A stretch of 64,000 nt of DNA from JBLXBZ01 sp048265185 (lineage in GTDB: Bacteria; Pseudomonadota; Alphaproteobacteria; Rhizobiales; Stappiaceae), in contig JBLXBZ010000003.1 in the NCBI GenBank assembly GCA_048265185.1, positions 124,001 through 188,000 of the forward strand. The letters are read 5' to 3'. Made by a program: the position numbers and the translations under genes. The notes beneath the pieces are model-generated. The model searched no databases and was not told where the DNA came from. It was given only the letters and a program-made list of their open reading frames with translations. Positions 51,961 to 61,564 of this stretch are shown here, piece by piece (position 1 is the stretch's first letter; each line of letters begins with the position of its first letter).

Positions 51961-53061
51961 TTATTTTTCGCCCCCTTCTGGAAACAGCGCCTTCAATCCT
52001 TGATTGCTGGCCTCGCAAACGCCGCGTTCGGTGATCAGGCCCGTTACATAGCGGGCGGGGGTGACGTCGAAGGCGAAATTGGAGACCGGCGTCGTGGCTG
52101 GGCAAATCAGCACTTTCGTCGTCTCGCCCGTTTCGGTTGCGCCGCTGATCCATGAGACTTCCTCTCCGGCGCGCTCTTCAATGGGAATCTCGTTTAATCC
52201 GTCGTTAACGCTCCAGTCGATTGTCGATGACGGCAAGGCCACATAGAAGGGCACTTGGTTGTCATGGGCGGCCAGCGCCTTCAGGTAAGTGCCGATCTTG
52301 TTGCAAACGTCGCCGTTCGCCGTGGTGCGGTCCGTGCCGACGATGCATATATCCACCATGCCATGCTGCATCAGGTGTCCGCCAGCGTTGTCCACGATCA
52401 GCGTGTGCGGGACGCCATGTTGTCCCAACTCCCATGCGGTCAGGCTGGCGCCTTGATTGCGCGGTCTGGTTTCGTCGACCCAGACATGAACATTGAGGCC
52501 CTTGTTATGGGCCTGATAGATCGGGGACGTGGCTGTTCCCCAGTCCACGGTGGCTAGCCAGCCGGCGTTGCAATGGGTGAGAATATTTATCGGTTCGCCG
52601 GCGGGTTTGCGCGCGGCGATCGCTTCAATGATTTTTAAGCCATGGGCGCCGAGCGCCTTGTTGGCGGCGACGTCCTGATCACATATCCGTGCGGCTTTCG
52701 CCCAAGCTGCCGCGGCGCGCTCCAGAGGCGGCAGCGGGGCGAGTAGCGCCCGCATGGCGTCCAGCGCCCATTTCAGGTTGATGGCCGTGGGACGTGTGAC
52801 GTGCAGCGTGTCGTAGGCGTTTTGCAAACTTTCGTCTGAAGGGTCGCGGCGCATTTCCAGCGCGACGCCATAAGCCGCGGTCGCTCCGATCAATGGGGCT
52901 CCGCGCACCCACATGTCACGAATGGCGGTTTCCGCGTCTTGCAGACTGCGTAGCTCAATGGGCGTGAATTTATGCGGCAAGAGCGTTTGGTCGATAACGC
53001 CTGCGAAGGCGTCATTCTCTCCCGCCCAGATTGAGCGATAGTCGTCGCCATTGATTTTCAT
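51961..53061 (-). CDS. mtnA: S-methyl-5-thioribose-1-phosphate isomerase
   Basis: A 366-residue enzyme of methylthioadenosine salvage that isomerises MTR-1-P to methylthioribulose-1-P. Diagnostic blocks are RDMWVRGAPLIGATAAYG near residues 48-65, ILTHCNAGWLATVDWGTA near 155-172, and the catalytic region DICIVGTDRTTANGDVCNKI with the acid near 240. AAGGA lies upstream of ATG 53061; a much longer in-frame start (53181) has no such site. It is divergent from the aldolase gene at 53291. Confidence 0.94.
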   Translation of the reverse strand: MKINGDDYRSIWAGENDAFAGVIDQTLLPHKFTPIELRSLQDAETAIRDMWVRGAPLIGATAAYGVALEMRRDPSDESLQNAYDTLHVTRPTAINLKWALDAMRALLAPLPPLERAAAAWAKAARICDQDVAANKALGAHGLKIIEAIAARKPAGEPINILTHCNAGWLATVDWGTATSPIYQAHNKGLNVHVWVDETRPRNQGASLTAWELGQHGVPHTLIVDNAGGHLMQHGMVDICIVGTDRTTANGDVCNKIGTYLKALAAHDNQVPFYVALPSSTIDWSVNDGLNEIPIEERAGEEVSWISGATETGETTKVLICPATTPVSNFAFDVTPARYVTGLITERGVCEASNQGLKALFPEGGEK

Positions 53062-53290
53062 AGGCGTTCCTTCTTTATGGTTATGGCGAAACTGCGCGCA
53101 TGCGTAAACAGTATAAAAATCGCTCGTGGCGAACAAGTGACGTTGGGCGGGGTGCGGGTGGTTTTGAATGTCAAGGCGCATCAGTTGTTGATGCGACGAT
53201 GGTTTCAGCTTATGGAAAATTGGCGAGAAGCGCTATGTTGTGGCGTGGATTGAAGTTTTGGCGTGCGCCGTGAAGAAATGGGTCGTGAAA

Positions 53291-53959
53291 ATGAACAGCG
53301 ACGAGATCGCTTTGCGGCAATCTGTGATTGACGCCTGTTTGAGCATGAACGCCAGCGGCCTCAATCAGGGCACGTCCGGCAATATCAGCGTGCGGAACGG
53401 CGACAGAATGTTGGTGACGCCGTCAGGCGCGCCTTACGAGAATTTGCGCCCTGACAGTATTTGTTCTATGTCCCTCGCCGATAAAACGTGGGAAGGTCCA
53501 TTGAAGCCTTCGTCGGAATGGCGGTTTCACCGGGATATCCTGTTGGCGCGGCCAGAGGTTGGGGCGATCGTTCACACCCACGCCACTTATTGCACGGTTT
53601 TATCCATCGCGCGCCGTGAAATTCCGGCGGTTCATTACATGATCGCCGCCGCGGGCGGGCCAAGCGTCAGGGTTGCGGATTACGCCACTTATGGCACGGC
53701 GGAGCTGTCGAAAGCCGTGATTGACGCGTTGGAAGACCGCAATTGCTGTTTGATGGCCAATCATGGGATGTTGGCGACGGGCGCGACCCTTGAAAAGGCT
53801 ATGTGGCTGGCCATGGAGTTGGAGACGCTGGCCAAGCAATATTATCTCTCGCTCGCCTTGAATCCCTTCATTTTGCCGGATGATGAAATTGGCAAAGTGC
53901 GGGAGAAATTCAAGTCATACGGATTGAACGCTCAAAAAACGCATCAGGACGCAGATTAA
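53291..53959 (+). CDS. Class II aldolase, possible 5-methylthioribulose-1-phosphate aldolase (Ald2-like)
   Basis: A 222-residue zinc-dependent class II aldolase/adducin-fold enzyme. GTSGNISVRNGDRMLVTPSG at about residues 28-47 binds the phosphate. The catalytic glutamate is in SSEWRFHRD near 73-81. The zinc histidines are in IVHTHATYC near 92-95 and in MANHGM near 155. By fold alone it could be a fuculose-phosphate aldolase. Beside mtnA, a role cleaving methylthioribulose-1-P to DHAP and methylthioacetaldehyde (the DHAP shunt described for Rhodospirillum) is a reasonable inference; classic MtnB is a dehydratase of the same fold. The start has only a weak ribosome site. Confidence 0.84.
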   Translation: MNSDEIALRQSVIDACLSMNASGLNQGTSGNISVRNGDRMLVTPSGAPYENLRPDSICSMSLADKTWEGPLKPSSEWRFHRDILLARPEVGAIVHTHATYCTVLSIARREIPAVHYMIAAAGGPSVRVADYATYGTAELSKAVIDALEDRNCCLMANHGMLATGATLEKAMWLAMELETLAKQYYLSLALNPFILPDDEIGKVREKFKSYGLNAQKTHQDAD

Positions 53960-54325
53960 AGCGCGACTATGTCTGGCGTGTTGTTTTTGCGTCAAGGACG
54001 CGCTCCCTGATTGACCTGCGATAAATTGAGATATTATTTCGGTGGGAAATTTGTCGGCAAGGCATTCTGTTAACGTTTTGCCTCGTGTCGGCCATCATTT
54101 TTTGCTCTTAGAAAATTGTTTGTCTTTGCAAAATCCGCAGCGCCGGTTGGGGGGGCGGGAGCGTTGGCGTTACAGTGGCTGACGTCGCCGGGATACGTGA
54201 CGGGATACGTGACAGAATAGTGATCAGAATTGCGCGCTGAATTATGCAATTCATTAGAGAACTGTCGTCGCGGCGTTATGTACCGTTATGAGTATGATGA
54301 AAAAGAGTAAATTGGGAGAGTTGTT
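53960..54325. other. Intergenic region before opgG with a 12-bp tandem repeat, no gene seen
   Basis: No supported ORF. Contains a GTTAACGTTTT stretch near 54070, a run of seven G near 54150 and the GGGATACGTGAC tandem (54190-54213). It probably holds the promoter of the glucan operon, which is known to respond to osmolarity in other species; no operator was identified. Confidence 0.5.
54190..54213 (+). repeat. Perfect 12-base tandem duplication GGGATACGTGAC x2
   Basis: Two exact head-to-tail copies, about 110 bases before the opgG start. They could be a slip duplication or a repeated regulator half-site. Confidence 0.7.
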
Positions 54326-55969
54326 TTGCGTGCTTTGTTCAGCGTTTTCTCATTCGCGACCTTACAAAATTTTTCGGCGTCTATGGCTGCTCTTTTGCTG
54401 GTTTTCTTTTCCTGCGTAAGTGGAGGCGCGCAAAATAGCGATGGGATTAAGCTCGGGGTTGCGCAACCGTTCTCTTTCGCCATTCTTACGGAGAAAGCTC
54501 GAAATCTGGCGGCGGCTCCTTTTAAAGCGCCCAAAATACCTCAAGCCGAACAATTGGAGCGTATTGATTTTGACGCTCATTGGAAAATTCGTTTTAACCC
54601 CGCCAAGACGGTGCGCGCGTTAGAGAATGCGCCAGTGCAGTTTTTTCATTTGGGCCGTTATTTTAAAGAGCCGGTGAGCGTCAGTCTGGTTAAGGGTGGG
54701 AGCGCCCGGGAGGTGCTTTACAATGAAAATTTTTTCGACGTTCCCGATGACAGTCCAGCTCGGAAGTTGAAGCCCGGCGCGGGTTTTGCCGGATTTAGGA
54801 TTATGCGTCCGGATTTGAAAACCGATTGGATTTCTTTTCTTGGGGGCTCGTATTTCCGAACGGACGGCTCTCAGATCCAATATGGTCTCTCGGCGCGTGG
54901 TCTGGCGATTGACACGGGGCTTTCCTCTCCGGAAGAATTTCCCCGGTTTACGGAGTTTTACCTAGCGCAAGACGGCGGACCAGAAGATGACCTGACGATA
55001 TATGCGCTTTTGGACAGTCCCAGCGTGGCGGGGGCATATCGGATGCGTGTGCGCAATGGCGTCACCTACGAGGGGGCCGTCGCCGGCTTCGGTTCGCATG
55101 GCGGACAGGTGATGGAAGTCACTAGCAAACTTTATTTTCGTAAAACCGTGGAGCGTCTTGGCGTCGCTCCGCTGACGTCCATGTATTGGTATTCGGAAAG
55201 TAACCATTTGGATGCGTTTGACTGGCGTCCTGAAGTGCATGATTCCGATGGATTGGCGATTTTGACCGGAGCTGGCGAGCATATTTGGCGCCCACTCAAT
55301 AATCCGGGGCGAGTGGTGACGTCCAGTTTTATGGATGACGGCGTCAAGGGGTTCGGTCTTATTCAACGTGATCGGAATTTTGAAAATTATCAGGATGACG
55401 GCGTTTTCTACGACAGGCGTCCATCTGTATGGGTCGAGCCGATGAGCGACTGGGGCGAGGGGGTCGTGCAGTTGATTGAAATTCCAACTGATGACGAGAT
55501 TTACGACAATATCGTCGCTTACTGGTCGCCCCATACCCTGCCGGTCGCGGGAAGCGAGCTGTCTTTTGATTATCGGTTGCATTGGGGCGCGAGCGAGCCT
55601 TTTGGCCCCAAACTTGCTCGCACATTCTCCACCCGCGTGGGGCACGGGGGGGCGCCAGGTCAGATGCGCGAGATGGATGACGTCAAGATTGTAATCGACT
55701 TTAAGGGGGATGTTCTCAAAAACCTCGCCGCAGACGCGGACGTTGCGCCGAAAGTAACGGTTAATGGGAATTCCAAGGTCAAAAATGCATTTGTCTTGCC
55801 AGTTGTTGGAACGGATCGATGGCGTTTGACATTTGAATTAGAGATGGGTGGAGAAAACGTGGCTGACGGAGAGGTGATCGATGTTCGAGCGTTTTTGTCC
55901 AGCGATGGAAAACCGTTAAGCGAAACATGGCTTGGACAAGTGCATAAAGATCACATCATGCGCAAATAG
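54326..55969 (+). CDS. opgG: Glucans biosynthesis protein OpgG (periplasmic)
   Basis: A 547-residue MdoG-family periplasmic protein needed to build osmoregulated periplasmic glucans. A signal peptide with a hydrophobic stretch (SMAALLLVFFSCVSGGAQ) precedes the mature domain. Family blocks include ERIDFDAHWKIRFNP near residue 73 and FPRFTEFYLAQDG. Also present are GAYRMRVRNG, GVAPLTSMYWYSESNHLDAF, VHDSDGL, WRPLNNPG and the region around SPHTLPVAGSELSF. The start is TTG 54326 with GGAG 7 bases before it; no ATG fits the signal peptide. First of three contiguous opg genes. Confidence 0.9.
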   Translation: MRALFSVFSFATLQNFSASMAALLLVFFSCVSGGAQNSDGIKLGVAQPFSFAILTEKARNLAAAPFKAPKIPQAEQLERIDFDAHWKIRFNPAKTVRALENAPVQFFHLGRYFKEPVSVSLVKGGSAREVLYNENFFDVPDDSPARKLKPGAGFAGFRIMRPDLKTDWISFLGGSYFRTDGSQIQYGLSARGLAIDTGLSSPEEFPRFTEFYLAQDGGPEDDLTIYALLDSPSVAGAYRMRVRNGVTYEGAVAGFGSHGGQVMEVTSKLYFRKTVERLGVAPLTSMYWYSESNHLDAFDWRPEVHDSDGLAILTGAGEHIWRPLNNPGRVVTSSFMDDGVKGFGLIQRDRNFENYQDDGVFYDRRPSVWVEPMSDWGEGVVQLIEIPTDDEIYDNIVAYWSPHTLPVAGSELSFDYRLHWGASEPFGPKLARTFSTRVGHGGAPGQMREMDDVKIVIDFKGDVLKNLAADADVAPKVTVNGNSKVKNAFVLPVVGTDRWRLTFELEMGGENVADGEVIDVRAFLSSDGKPLSETWLGQVHKDHIMRK

Positions 55970-56023
55970 ATCGATGAAATGGCCATATTTTAGGCGAACG
56001 CCTTTTGGAGTTTGAAATAAACC

Positions 56024-57586
56024 ATGAACAGACGACTTTTTCTTGCGGCGTTGGCGGGGCTTTCGGGCTCCGCGTTTACTGGAGGGCGGCCGTCTTTCGC
56101 TCAAGACGGGGAAAGCTCAGCAAGCCCTGGCGCCGATGGCGCAAGCGGCGGTGAGGCGGGTAAAGGCGTAGCCTTCAGTTTTGAGCGAGTTGTGGAGCAG
56201 GCGCGCGCCCTCGCCAATGAGGCATATGCGCCGGCCGCTCAACCTTTGAAGGCGCCTTGGGCCAATCTTGGATATGACGACTACCGTTCAATTCGCTATC
56301 GTTCTGACGCTCAAGTTTGGCGCGATGAAAGTCGTCATTTCACGTTGGATCTGCTTCACCCTGGGTTTCGCTATGTGGCTCCGGTGGAAATCTTTGTGGT
56401 GGACAAGGGCATGGCGCTGGAGATTCCTTTTGACCCGGCCTTGTTCAATTATCCCGATCATTTGTCCGCGCCCGATAATCCTGATGATTTGACGTTTTCC
56501 GGGTTTCGGGTGCGCTATCCGCTCAATCGCTTTGATTATCAGGACGAATTTCTGGTGTTTCAGGGCGCAAGCTATTTTCGCGCGATCGCGCGCAGTCAGA
56601 ACTACGGCGTTTCGGCGCGCGGTCTCGCCATTGGCTCAGGCGACGCGGGTGGTGAGGAGTTTCCTCGTTTCTCACGTTTCTGGATTGAGAAGCCTGATGT
56701 GATGTCCTCCTCCATTTCTATTTACGCTTTGTTGGAAAGTCCTTCGGTCACCGGCGCTTATAGGATTGTGGCGACGCCGGGATTGGCGACGACGATTTCT
56801 GTCCGGCATGTGCTTTTTCCGCGTACGGAAATCACCAACGTCGGGATAGCCCCGCTTACCTCGATGTTCTACTTCAATCCCTCCGACAGGGGCGAGGTGG
56901 ACGATTTCCGCAATGCGGTTCACGATAGCCAGGGACTACAGATGATCAATGGAAAGGGAGAGCGTTTGTGGCGCCCCTTGGCTAACCCTCAATCATTGCA
57001 GATTTCAGCTTTTGGGGATGAAAACCCCATTGGCTTCGGCCTGACACAGCGCGAGCGAAGTTTCGCTTACTATCAAGATAGGGAGGCGCGTTACGACTTG
57101 CGGCCTTCCGTGTGGATCGAGCCTGAAAGCAGTTGGGGCGAAGGCGCCGTGCAATTGGTGGAGATTCCGGTCAGCAACGAGTTTAACGATAATATCGTCG
57201 CGTTCTGGCGGCCAAAAAATTCCCTTCAGCCAAATCAGGAGTATTGGTATTCCTATCGGATCATATGGCAGGGAGAGCCCTCTGATCACGGGCAAGCCAG
57301 AGTTAAAATGACCCGCACTGGATTAACGCCTAATGACGGGGCTCGTATCTATAAGATCGACTTCGCCGGGCCAATTCACGCGGAAGGAGAACTTGCGGTG
57401 GACGCGGCGGCTTCTTCTGGAAAAATAACGAATATTTCAGTTTTTAACTTGCCCGACAGCGTTGATACCCGGGTGGCGTTGCAGTTTTCCCCCGAGGGGG
57501 CGGATATTGCGGAGCTGCGCGTATTTCTGCGAGACGACAAGAAAAGTTTGAGCGAGACATGGCTTTACAGATGGACGGCGGATTGA
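56024..57586 (+). CDS. opgD: Second MdoG/OpgD-type glucan biosynthesis protein with Tat-like signal
   Basis: A 520-residue paralogue of the preceding protein, sharing FRVRYPLNRFDYQDEF, GVSARGLAI, FPRFSRFWIEKP, GIAPLTSMFYF and QGLQMINGKGERLWRP. Its N-terminus MNRRLFLAALAGLSGSAFTG looks like a twin-arginine signal (NRRLFL), as in E. coli OpgD, unlike the plain signal of the upstream gene. It begins 54 bases after opgG. The tandem pair would arise from duplication and specialised glucan backbone tailoring. Confidence 0.87.
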   Translation: MNRRLFLAALAGLSGSAFTGGRPSFAQDGESSASPGADGASGGEAGKGVAFSFERVVEQARALANEAYAPAAQPLKAPWANLGYDDYRSIRYRSDAQVWRDESRHFTLDLLHPGFRYVAPVEIFVVDKGMALEIPFDPALFNYPDHLSAPDNPDDLTFSGFRVRYPLNRFDYQDEFLVFQGASYFRAIARSQNYGVSARGLAIGSGDAGGEEFPRFSRFWIEKPDVMSSSISIYALLESPSVTGAYRIVATPGLATTISVRHVLFPRTEITNVGIAPLTSMFYFNPSDRGEVDDFRNAVHDSQGLQMINGKGERLWRPLANPQSLQISAFGDENPIGFGLTQRERSFAYYQDREARYDLRPSVWIEPESSWGEGAVQLVEIPVSNEFNDNIVAFWRPKNSLQPNQEYWYSYRIIWQGEPSDHGQARVKMTRTGLTPNDGARIYKIDFAGPIHAEGELAVDAAASSGKITNISVFNLPDSVDTRVALQFSPEGADIAELRVFLRDDKKSLSETWLYRWTAD

Positions 57587-57659
57587 ACCAGATGTCAGGC
57601 GTGGGGGGCGAGAGGGGGGCTTGGTCGCCGGCGGTGGCTCTTGCGGAGGCGCGACGATA

Positions 57660-59816
57660 GTGACACGACATAGCACGATTTTGGAAACATCGTCTAAAGC
57701 TGCGCCACCCTTGCAGCCGCTGGAGATGCCTGTGCAGGATTTGAGGCGTAGTCCGCGCGCCCGTTCTCGTCCCGCTCGGTCCGTGACACACATTGCCAGG
57801 TTTATAGCTTTTGGAGGGGCCGCGTTTTTGACTGCCCTTGGGGCTTATCAGATGACCCTTGTGGTCACGGTCAGTCAAATTAATGAACTTCAATTCTCTC
57901 TTGTTGGTCTGTTTGTTGTGACCTTCGCCTGGATCGCATTTTCTGCGTCCTCCGCAGTGGCGGGATTATGGATTTCTCGTCGATCGAAGTCTGAGACTTT
58001 GGTGAAATTGGAGAAAGCGCGAGAGTTTGATTTTAGCGCTGGCGCCGGCAAGACGGCGCTGGTGATGCCAGTTTACAATGAGGATCCAGCTGCGACCACC
58101 GCCGCCTTGAATGCAATGGCTGATGGACTGATCGCTTGCGGTAAAGCCGACAGGTTCGAGGTTTTTATCCTTTCGGACACCCGCGATCCCGATGTCTGGA
58201 TCAAGGAGACTGCTGCGTATGACTTTTTGCGCGAACGGGTGGGAGACGCGTTGCCGGTCTGGTATCGGCGGCGCTGGGAGAACACCGCGCGCAAAGCGGG
58301 GAATATAAAGGATTTCGTCGAGCGTTGGGGAGGGCGTTATGAATATATGGTGGTCCTTGACGCCGACAGTATTCTGGTGCCGGAAACCTTGTGCGAAATG
58401 ACGGCGCGTATGGACGCTGATCCTCGTCTTGGCATTTTGCAGACATTGCCGACGCTGGCGGGCGGCAATAGTCTGTTTGCGCGTCTTCAACAATTCGCTG
58501 GAGCGCTTTATGGGCCCACCATCGCCAAAGGCGTGTCCGCCTGGCAAGGCGAAGACGGCAATTATTGGGGGCATAATGCGATAATTCGCGTGAAAGCTTT
58601 CGCCGCGTCCTGCGGTCTCCCGGATTTGAAGGGGGCCCCGCCTCTAGGGGGGGCGATATTGTCCCATGACTTCGTTGAGGCGGCGCTTATGCGTCGGGCT
58701 GGATGGTCTGTGCGCATGGATACCGACCTTGGCGGCAGTCTGGAGGATAGCCCGCCGTCGCTATTGGATATGGCGGCGCGCGACCGGCGCTGGGCGCAAG
58801 GAAATCTTCAGCATTTGAAAGTGATTGGCGCGGCGGGGCTTGCCTGGCCAAGTCGGGTCCATCTTGGCGTTGGCGTTGGTTCGTATCTTATTTCACCTAT
58901 TTGGCTGCTGTTGATCATTGTCGGCGTGTTGCTGTCCATGCAGGCCGCCATATTCAGGCCAGAATATTTTACCGACCGTTTTCAGTTGTTTCCCGATTGG
59001 CCGCGCTTTGACTCCACCCGCATGCGGTGGCTGTTCATTCTGTCGCTGTTTATGCTGCTTTTGCCCAAGATCATCGGTTATGTCACAACGCTTTGCGACG
59101 AAGATCGGCGCAAGGCTTTTGGCGGGGCCGTTAAATTGACCGCTAGTTTTATGCTTGAGCTGACGCTTTCAGCGCTTTTCGCACCCATTTCCATGGTGAT
59201 GCAGAGCCGTCAAATTTATGAAATTCTAAGCGGCGCTGATTCCGGCTGGACTGCTCAGCGGCGCGGCGTGGGCGGGGTGCCGTGGCGTGAGGCGACGCAG
59301 CGGCATATATGGCACGTGCTTTTCGGTTTGACCCTTGCCGTGGGAGCATATTTTCTGGCGCCGCCGCTCCTTTGGTGGCTTTCCCCCGCCATTGCTGGTT
59401 TATTAGGCGCTATCGTATTGTCGAAATTCAGCGGCAGCTCCGTTATCGGTCGTCTCTTGCGGATTTTTGGTCTGCTGTTGACGCCTTGTGAGAAAAGCCC
59501 GCCTGATGTGGTGAAGGCGTTTCGCCGGCTTTTGCCCGTCTATCGTAATTTGACCGCATCTCTTTGTCTTTTTGAATTTGTGAAGCGGCAAGAGCTGATT
59601 GAGAGCCATTTTAACGCCGTTGGCGCTTTGCCCCCCACCTCGCGTGGCGCTCCTTACGCGGCCGCTCTCACGTTGGATCAAAAATTGCGGGATGCCGACA
59701 CGTGCGACGAAGCCATATCTTGGTTGAGCAGAGATGAACTCACCGTGCTTGTTTCTGATCGTCGGCAGTTTGAACGGCTGTTGGCTATTATGCCGTCAAA
59801 ACCCAATACATCATGA
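57660..59816 (+). CDS. opgH: Glucans biosynthesis glucosyltransferase OpgH
   Basis: A 718-residue inner-membrane GT2 glucosyltransferase that polymerises UDP-glucose into the glucan backbone and passes it to the periplasm. Two helices at about residues 43-110 come first. Then TALVMPVYNEDPAATTAALN, the metal-binding VVLDADSILV near residue 245 and the catalytic aspartate region LSHDFVEAALMRRAGW follow. The R-R-W motif is in DRRWAQGNLQHLKV. Five or more helices close the protein. GTG 57660 is chosen because GGAGG lies 9 bases upstream. Third gene of the opg operon. Confidence 0.92.
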   Translation: MTRHSTILETSSKAAPPLQPLEMPVQDLRRSPRARSRPARSVTHIARFIAFGGAAFLTALGAYQMTLVVTVSQINELQFSLVGLFVVTFAWIAFSASSAVAGLWISRRSKSETLVKLEKAREFDFSAGAGKTALVMPVYNEDPAATTAALNAMADGLIACGKADRFEVFILSDTRDPDVWIKETAAYDFLRERVGDALPVWYRRRWENTARKAGNIKDFVERWGGRYEYMVVLDADSILVPETLCEMTARMDADPRLGILQTLPTLAGGNSLFARLQQFAGALYGPTIAKGVSAWQGEDGNYWGHNAIIRVKAFAASCGLPDLKGAPPLGGAILSHDFVEAALMRRAGWSVRMDTDLGGSLEDSPPSLLDMAARDRRWAQGNLQHLKVIGAAGLAWPSRVHLGVGVGSYLISPIWLLLIIVGVLLSMQAAIFRPEYFTDRFQLFPDWPRFDSTRMRWLFILSLFMLLLPKIIGYVTTLCDEDRRKAFGGAVKLTASFMLELTLSALFAPISMVMQSRQIYEILSGADSGWTAQRRGVGGVPWREATQRHIWHVLFGLTLAVGAYFLAPPLLWWLSPAIAGLLGAIVLSKFSGSSVIGRLLRIFGLLLTPCEKSPPDVVKAFRRLLPVYRNLTASLCLFEFVKRQELIESHFNAVGALPPTSRGAPYAAALTLDQKLRDADTCDEAISWLSRDELTVLVSDRRQFERLLAIMPSKPNTS

Positions 59817-60129
59817 CCATTTGGTCAATTTTCTTGCATTTAAGTCAAATCTTGGTGATACCCTCATCCTTGGCTAAGGCGCATGAGCCGCCTGTCTTTG
59901 CTTGAAATATACGAAATGAGGAATATATAGCTCGGGGTGCGTCGAAACTCGATCCGGTTCGTCTGAAATGCGAGGCGGTTTCGCGGGGCGCGGCCGCCGG
60001 AAAGTCAACTGCGCAGATAGGCGGCGCCATTTCGCGCGCCGTCCTGATTGAGGCGCCTCGGTGAGCGTTAAACCTGAGCATCAACTGAAGAAGAGCGAGG
60101 CCGCTCAATTTCAAAGAGGAAATGGCTGC
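59817..60129. other. Intergenic region before rnd, no gene seen
   Basis: No supported ORF apart from in-frame upstream codons of rnd (from GTG 60061), which do not resemble the family. An AT-rich AATATATAGC stretch near 59920 may be a promoter -10. Several GC-rich short dyads occur (for example GAGGCGCCTC near 60049-60058). Confidence 0.45.
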
Positions 60130-60750
60130 ATGACGATACGGCTTCACAAGAACGACCTGCCCGATTTGAGCGCTTACGATTCAGTGAAAGCCGTTGCGGT
60201 GGATACGGAAACTTTGGGATTGAACCCTCATCGCGATCGTTTGTGCGTGGTTCAATTGTCCCCCGGTGACGGCAGCGCCGATGTGGTGCAGATTGAGCGC
60301 GGACAGCGTGAGGCGCCAAATCTTGTCAAATTGCTGTCGGATCCTGAGAAAGTTAAAATCTTTCATTATGCGCGTTTTGACGTTGCGGTTTTGTATCATT
60401 ATCTGGGTGTGACGACGACGCCGGTTTGGTGCACGAAAATCGCCTCAAAGCTGGTGCGCACTTATACTGATCGCCATGGTTTGAAGGATTTGACCCGTGA
60501 GCTGGCCGGGGTCGAGCTTTCGAAACAGCAGCAAAGTTCGGATTGGGCCGCGCCAGAGTTGAGCGAAGCCCAGCAGGCCTATGCGGCTTCAGATGTTTTG
60601 TACCTGCATCAATTGCGAGAGCGTCTCATTGAACGCCTTGCTCGCGAGGATCGTACGGAGCTTGCCGACGCATGTTTCCGTTTTTTACCATTTCGTGCAA
60701 AGCTGGATCTTGCAGGTTGGGAAGAAACGGATATTTTCGCACATACGTAA
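60130..60750 (+). CDS. rnd: Ribonuclease D-type 3'-5' exonuclease, short form
   Basis: A 206-residue DEDD-family exonuclease. Exo I is AVDTETLGLNP near residue 26, Exo II is IFHYARFDVAVLYHY near 77, and Exo III is AYAASDVLYLHQLRERL near 152. There is no HRDC domain, unlike E. coli RNase D, and the length is that of the short alphaproteobacterial form. The family trims tRNA and other structured RNA ends. AGAGGA is upstream of ATG 60130. It precedes the lpt genes. Confidence 0.9.
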   Translation: MTIRLHKNDLPDLSAYDSVKAVAVDTETLGLNPHRDRLCVVQLSPGDGSADVVQIERGQREAPNLVKLLSDPEKVKIFHYARFDVAVLYHYLGVTTTPVWCTKIASKLVRTYTDRHGLKDLTRELAGVELSKQQQSSDWAAPELSEAQQAYAASDVLYLHQLRERLIERLAREDRTELADACFRFLPFRAKLDLAGWEETDIFAHT

Positions 60751-60859
60751 TAAGTTCTCGACAGGAGCTTGATGCGGGTGAGATTCGTCATGGTGTCGAG
60801 TTGAAAGAGATTCAATTCGGCGCCTAATTATGAGGCCTTAGGGCGTCTGCGAAGGATTA

Positions 60860-61564
60860 ATGGACCAACGACTTTATCCGACCGTCGCCAGCGCCCAAGA
60901 CGCCGCCGGGTCGAATGATGGGCTGAGCGAATGGGGCGCGAAGGCGCAAAAAAAGCGACAGACGGCGCGTAACGCGGCGCGGCGCCATTCGTTCCTCGTG
61001 CGTTTTTTGCGTTATGCGCTTCCTATTGCTGGCGTTATGATCGTTTTCGCCATTGTCGCGGTCGTTGTGGTGACGAGCTATCTGTCTTCTCTTGGTTTTG
61101 GACCGGTGACGCTGACCAGCGAAGGCTTGGTTATGGACCGTCCGGAATTGTCTGGAAATGACGGAGATCGATCCTACAAAGTCTCCGCCACGCGTGCGAT
61201 ACAGCGCATTTCCGATCCACGCATTATTGATCTGGAGACGCTGACCGCCGCGATTTCCCTAGGGCAAGGCCAGTCGGCGCAAATCACCTCGACGCGAGGC
61301 ACATTTGATACAGGCGCGGAAACCTTGAAGCTGATGGGGGGCATTGAAGTTTCATATAGTCAAGGGTTTCTCGGACATTTCGAGCAGATGGACATTGATC
61401 TTAAAACGGGTCAAATCATCACTAAAGATCCTGTGACAATCCAGTCTGAACATGGAAGAATTCGCGCGGGCGACATGCAATTTGATCAAAAGTCGGGAAC
61501 TTTGGTGTTTTCCGACGGAATTTCTATGAGGCTGGAGCCTGCGCACAAGGAGAGCGATAAATGA
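60860..61564 (+). CDS. lptC: LPS export protein LptC
   Basis: A 234-residue bitopic protein. After a charged cytoplasmic part, one membrane helix (ALPIAGVMIVFAIVAVVVVT at about residues 53-72) leads to a periplasmic beta-jellyroll of the OstA/LptC type. It links the LptBFG ABC transporter to the LptA bridge. The cytoplasmic head is longer than in E. coli, as in many alphaproteobacteria. The stop overlaps the lptA start (ATGA). Confidence 0.9.
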   Translation: MDQRLYPTVASAQDAAGSNDGLSEWGAKAQKKRQTARNAARRHSFLVRFLRYALPIAGVMIVFAIVAVVVVTSYLSSLGFGPVTLTSEGLVMDRPELSGNDGDRSYKVSATRAIQRISDPRIIDLETLTAAISLGQGQSAQITSTRGTFDTGAETLKLMGGIEVSYSQGFLGHFEQMDIDLKTGQIITKDPVTIQSEHGRIRAGDMQFDQKSGTLVFSDGISMRLEPAHKESDK

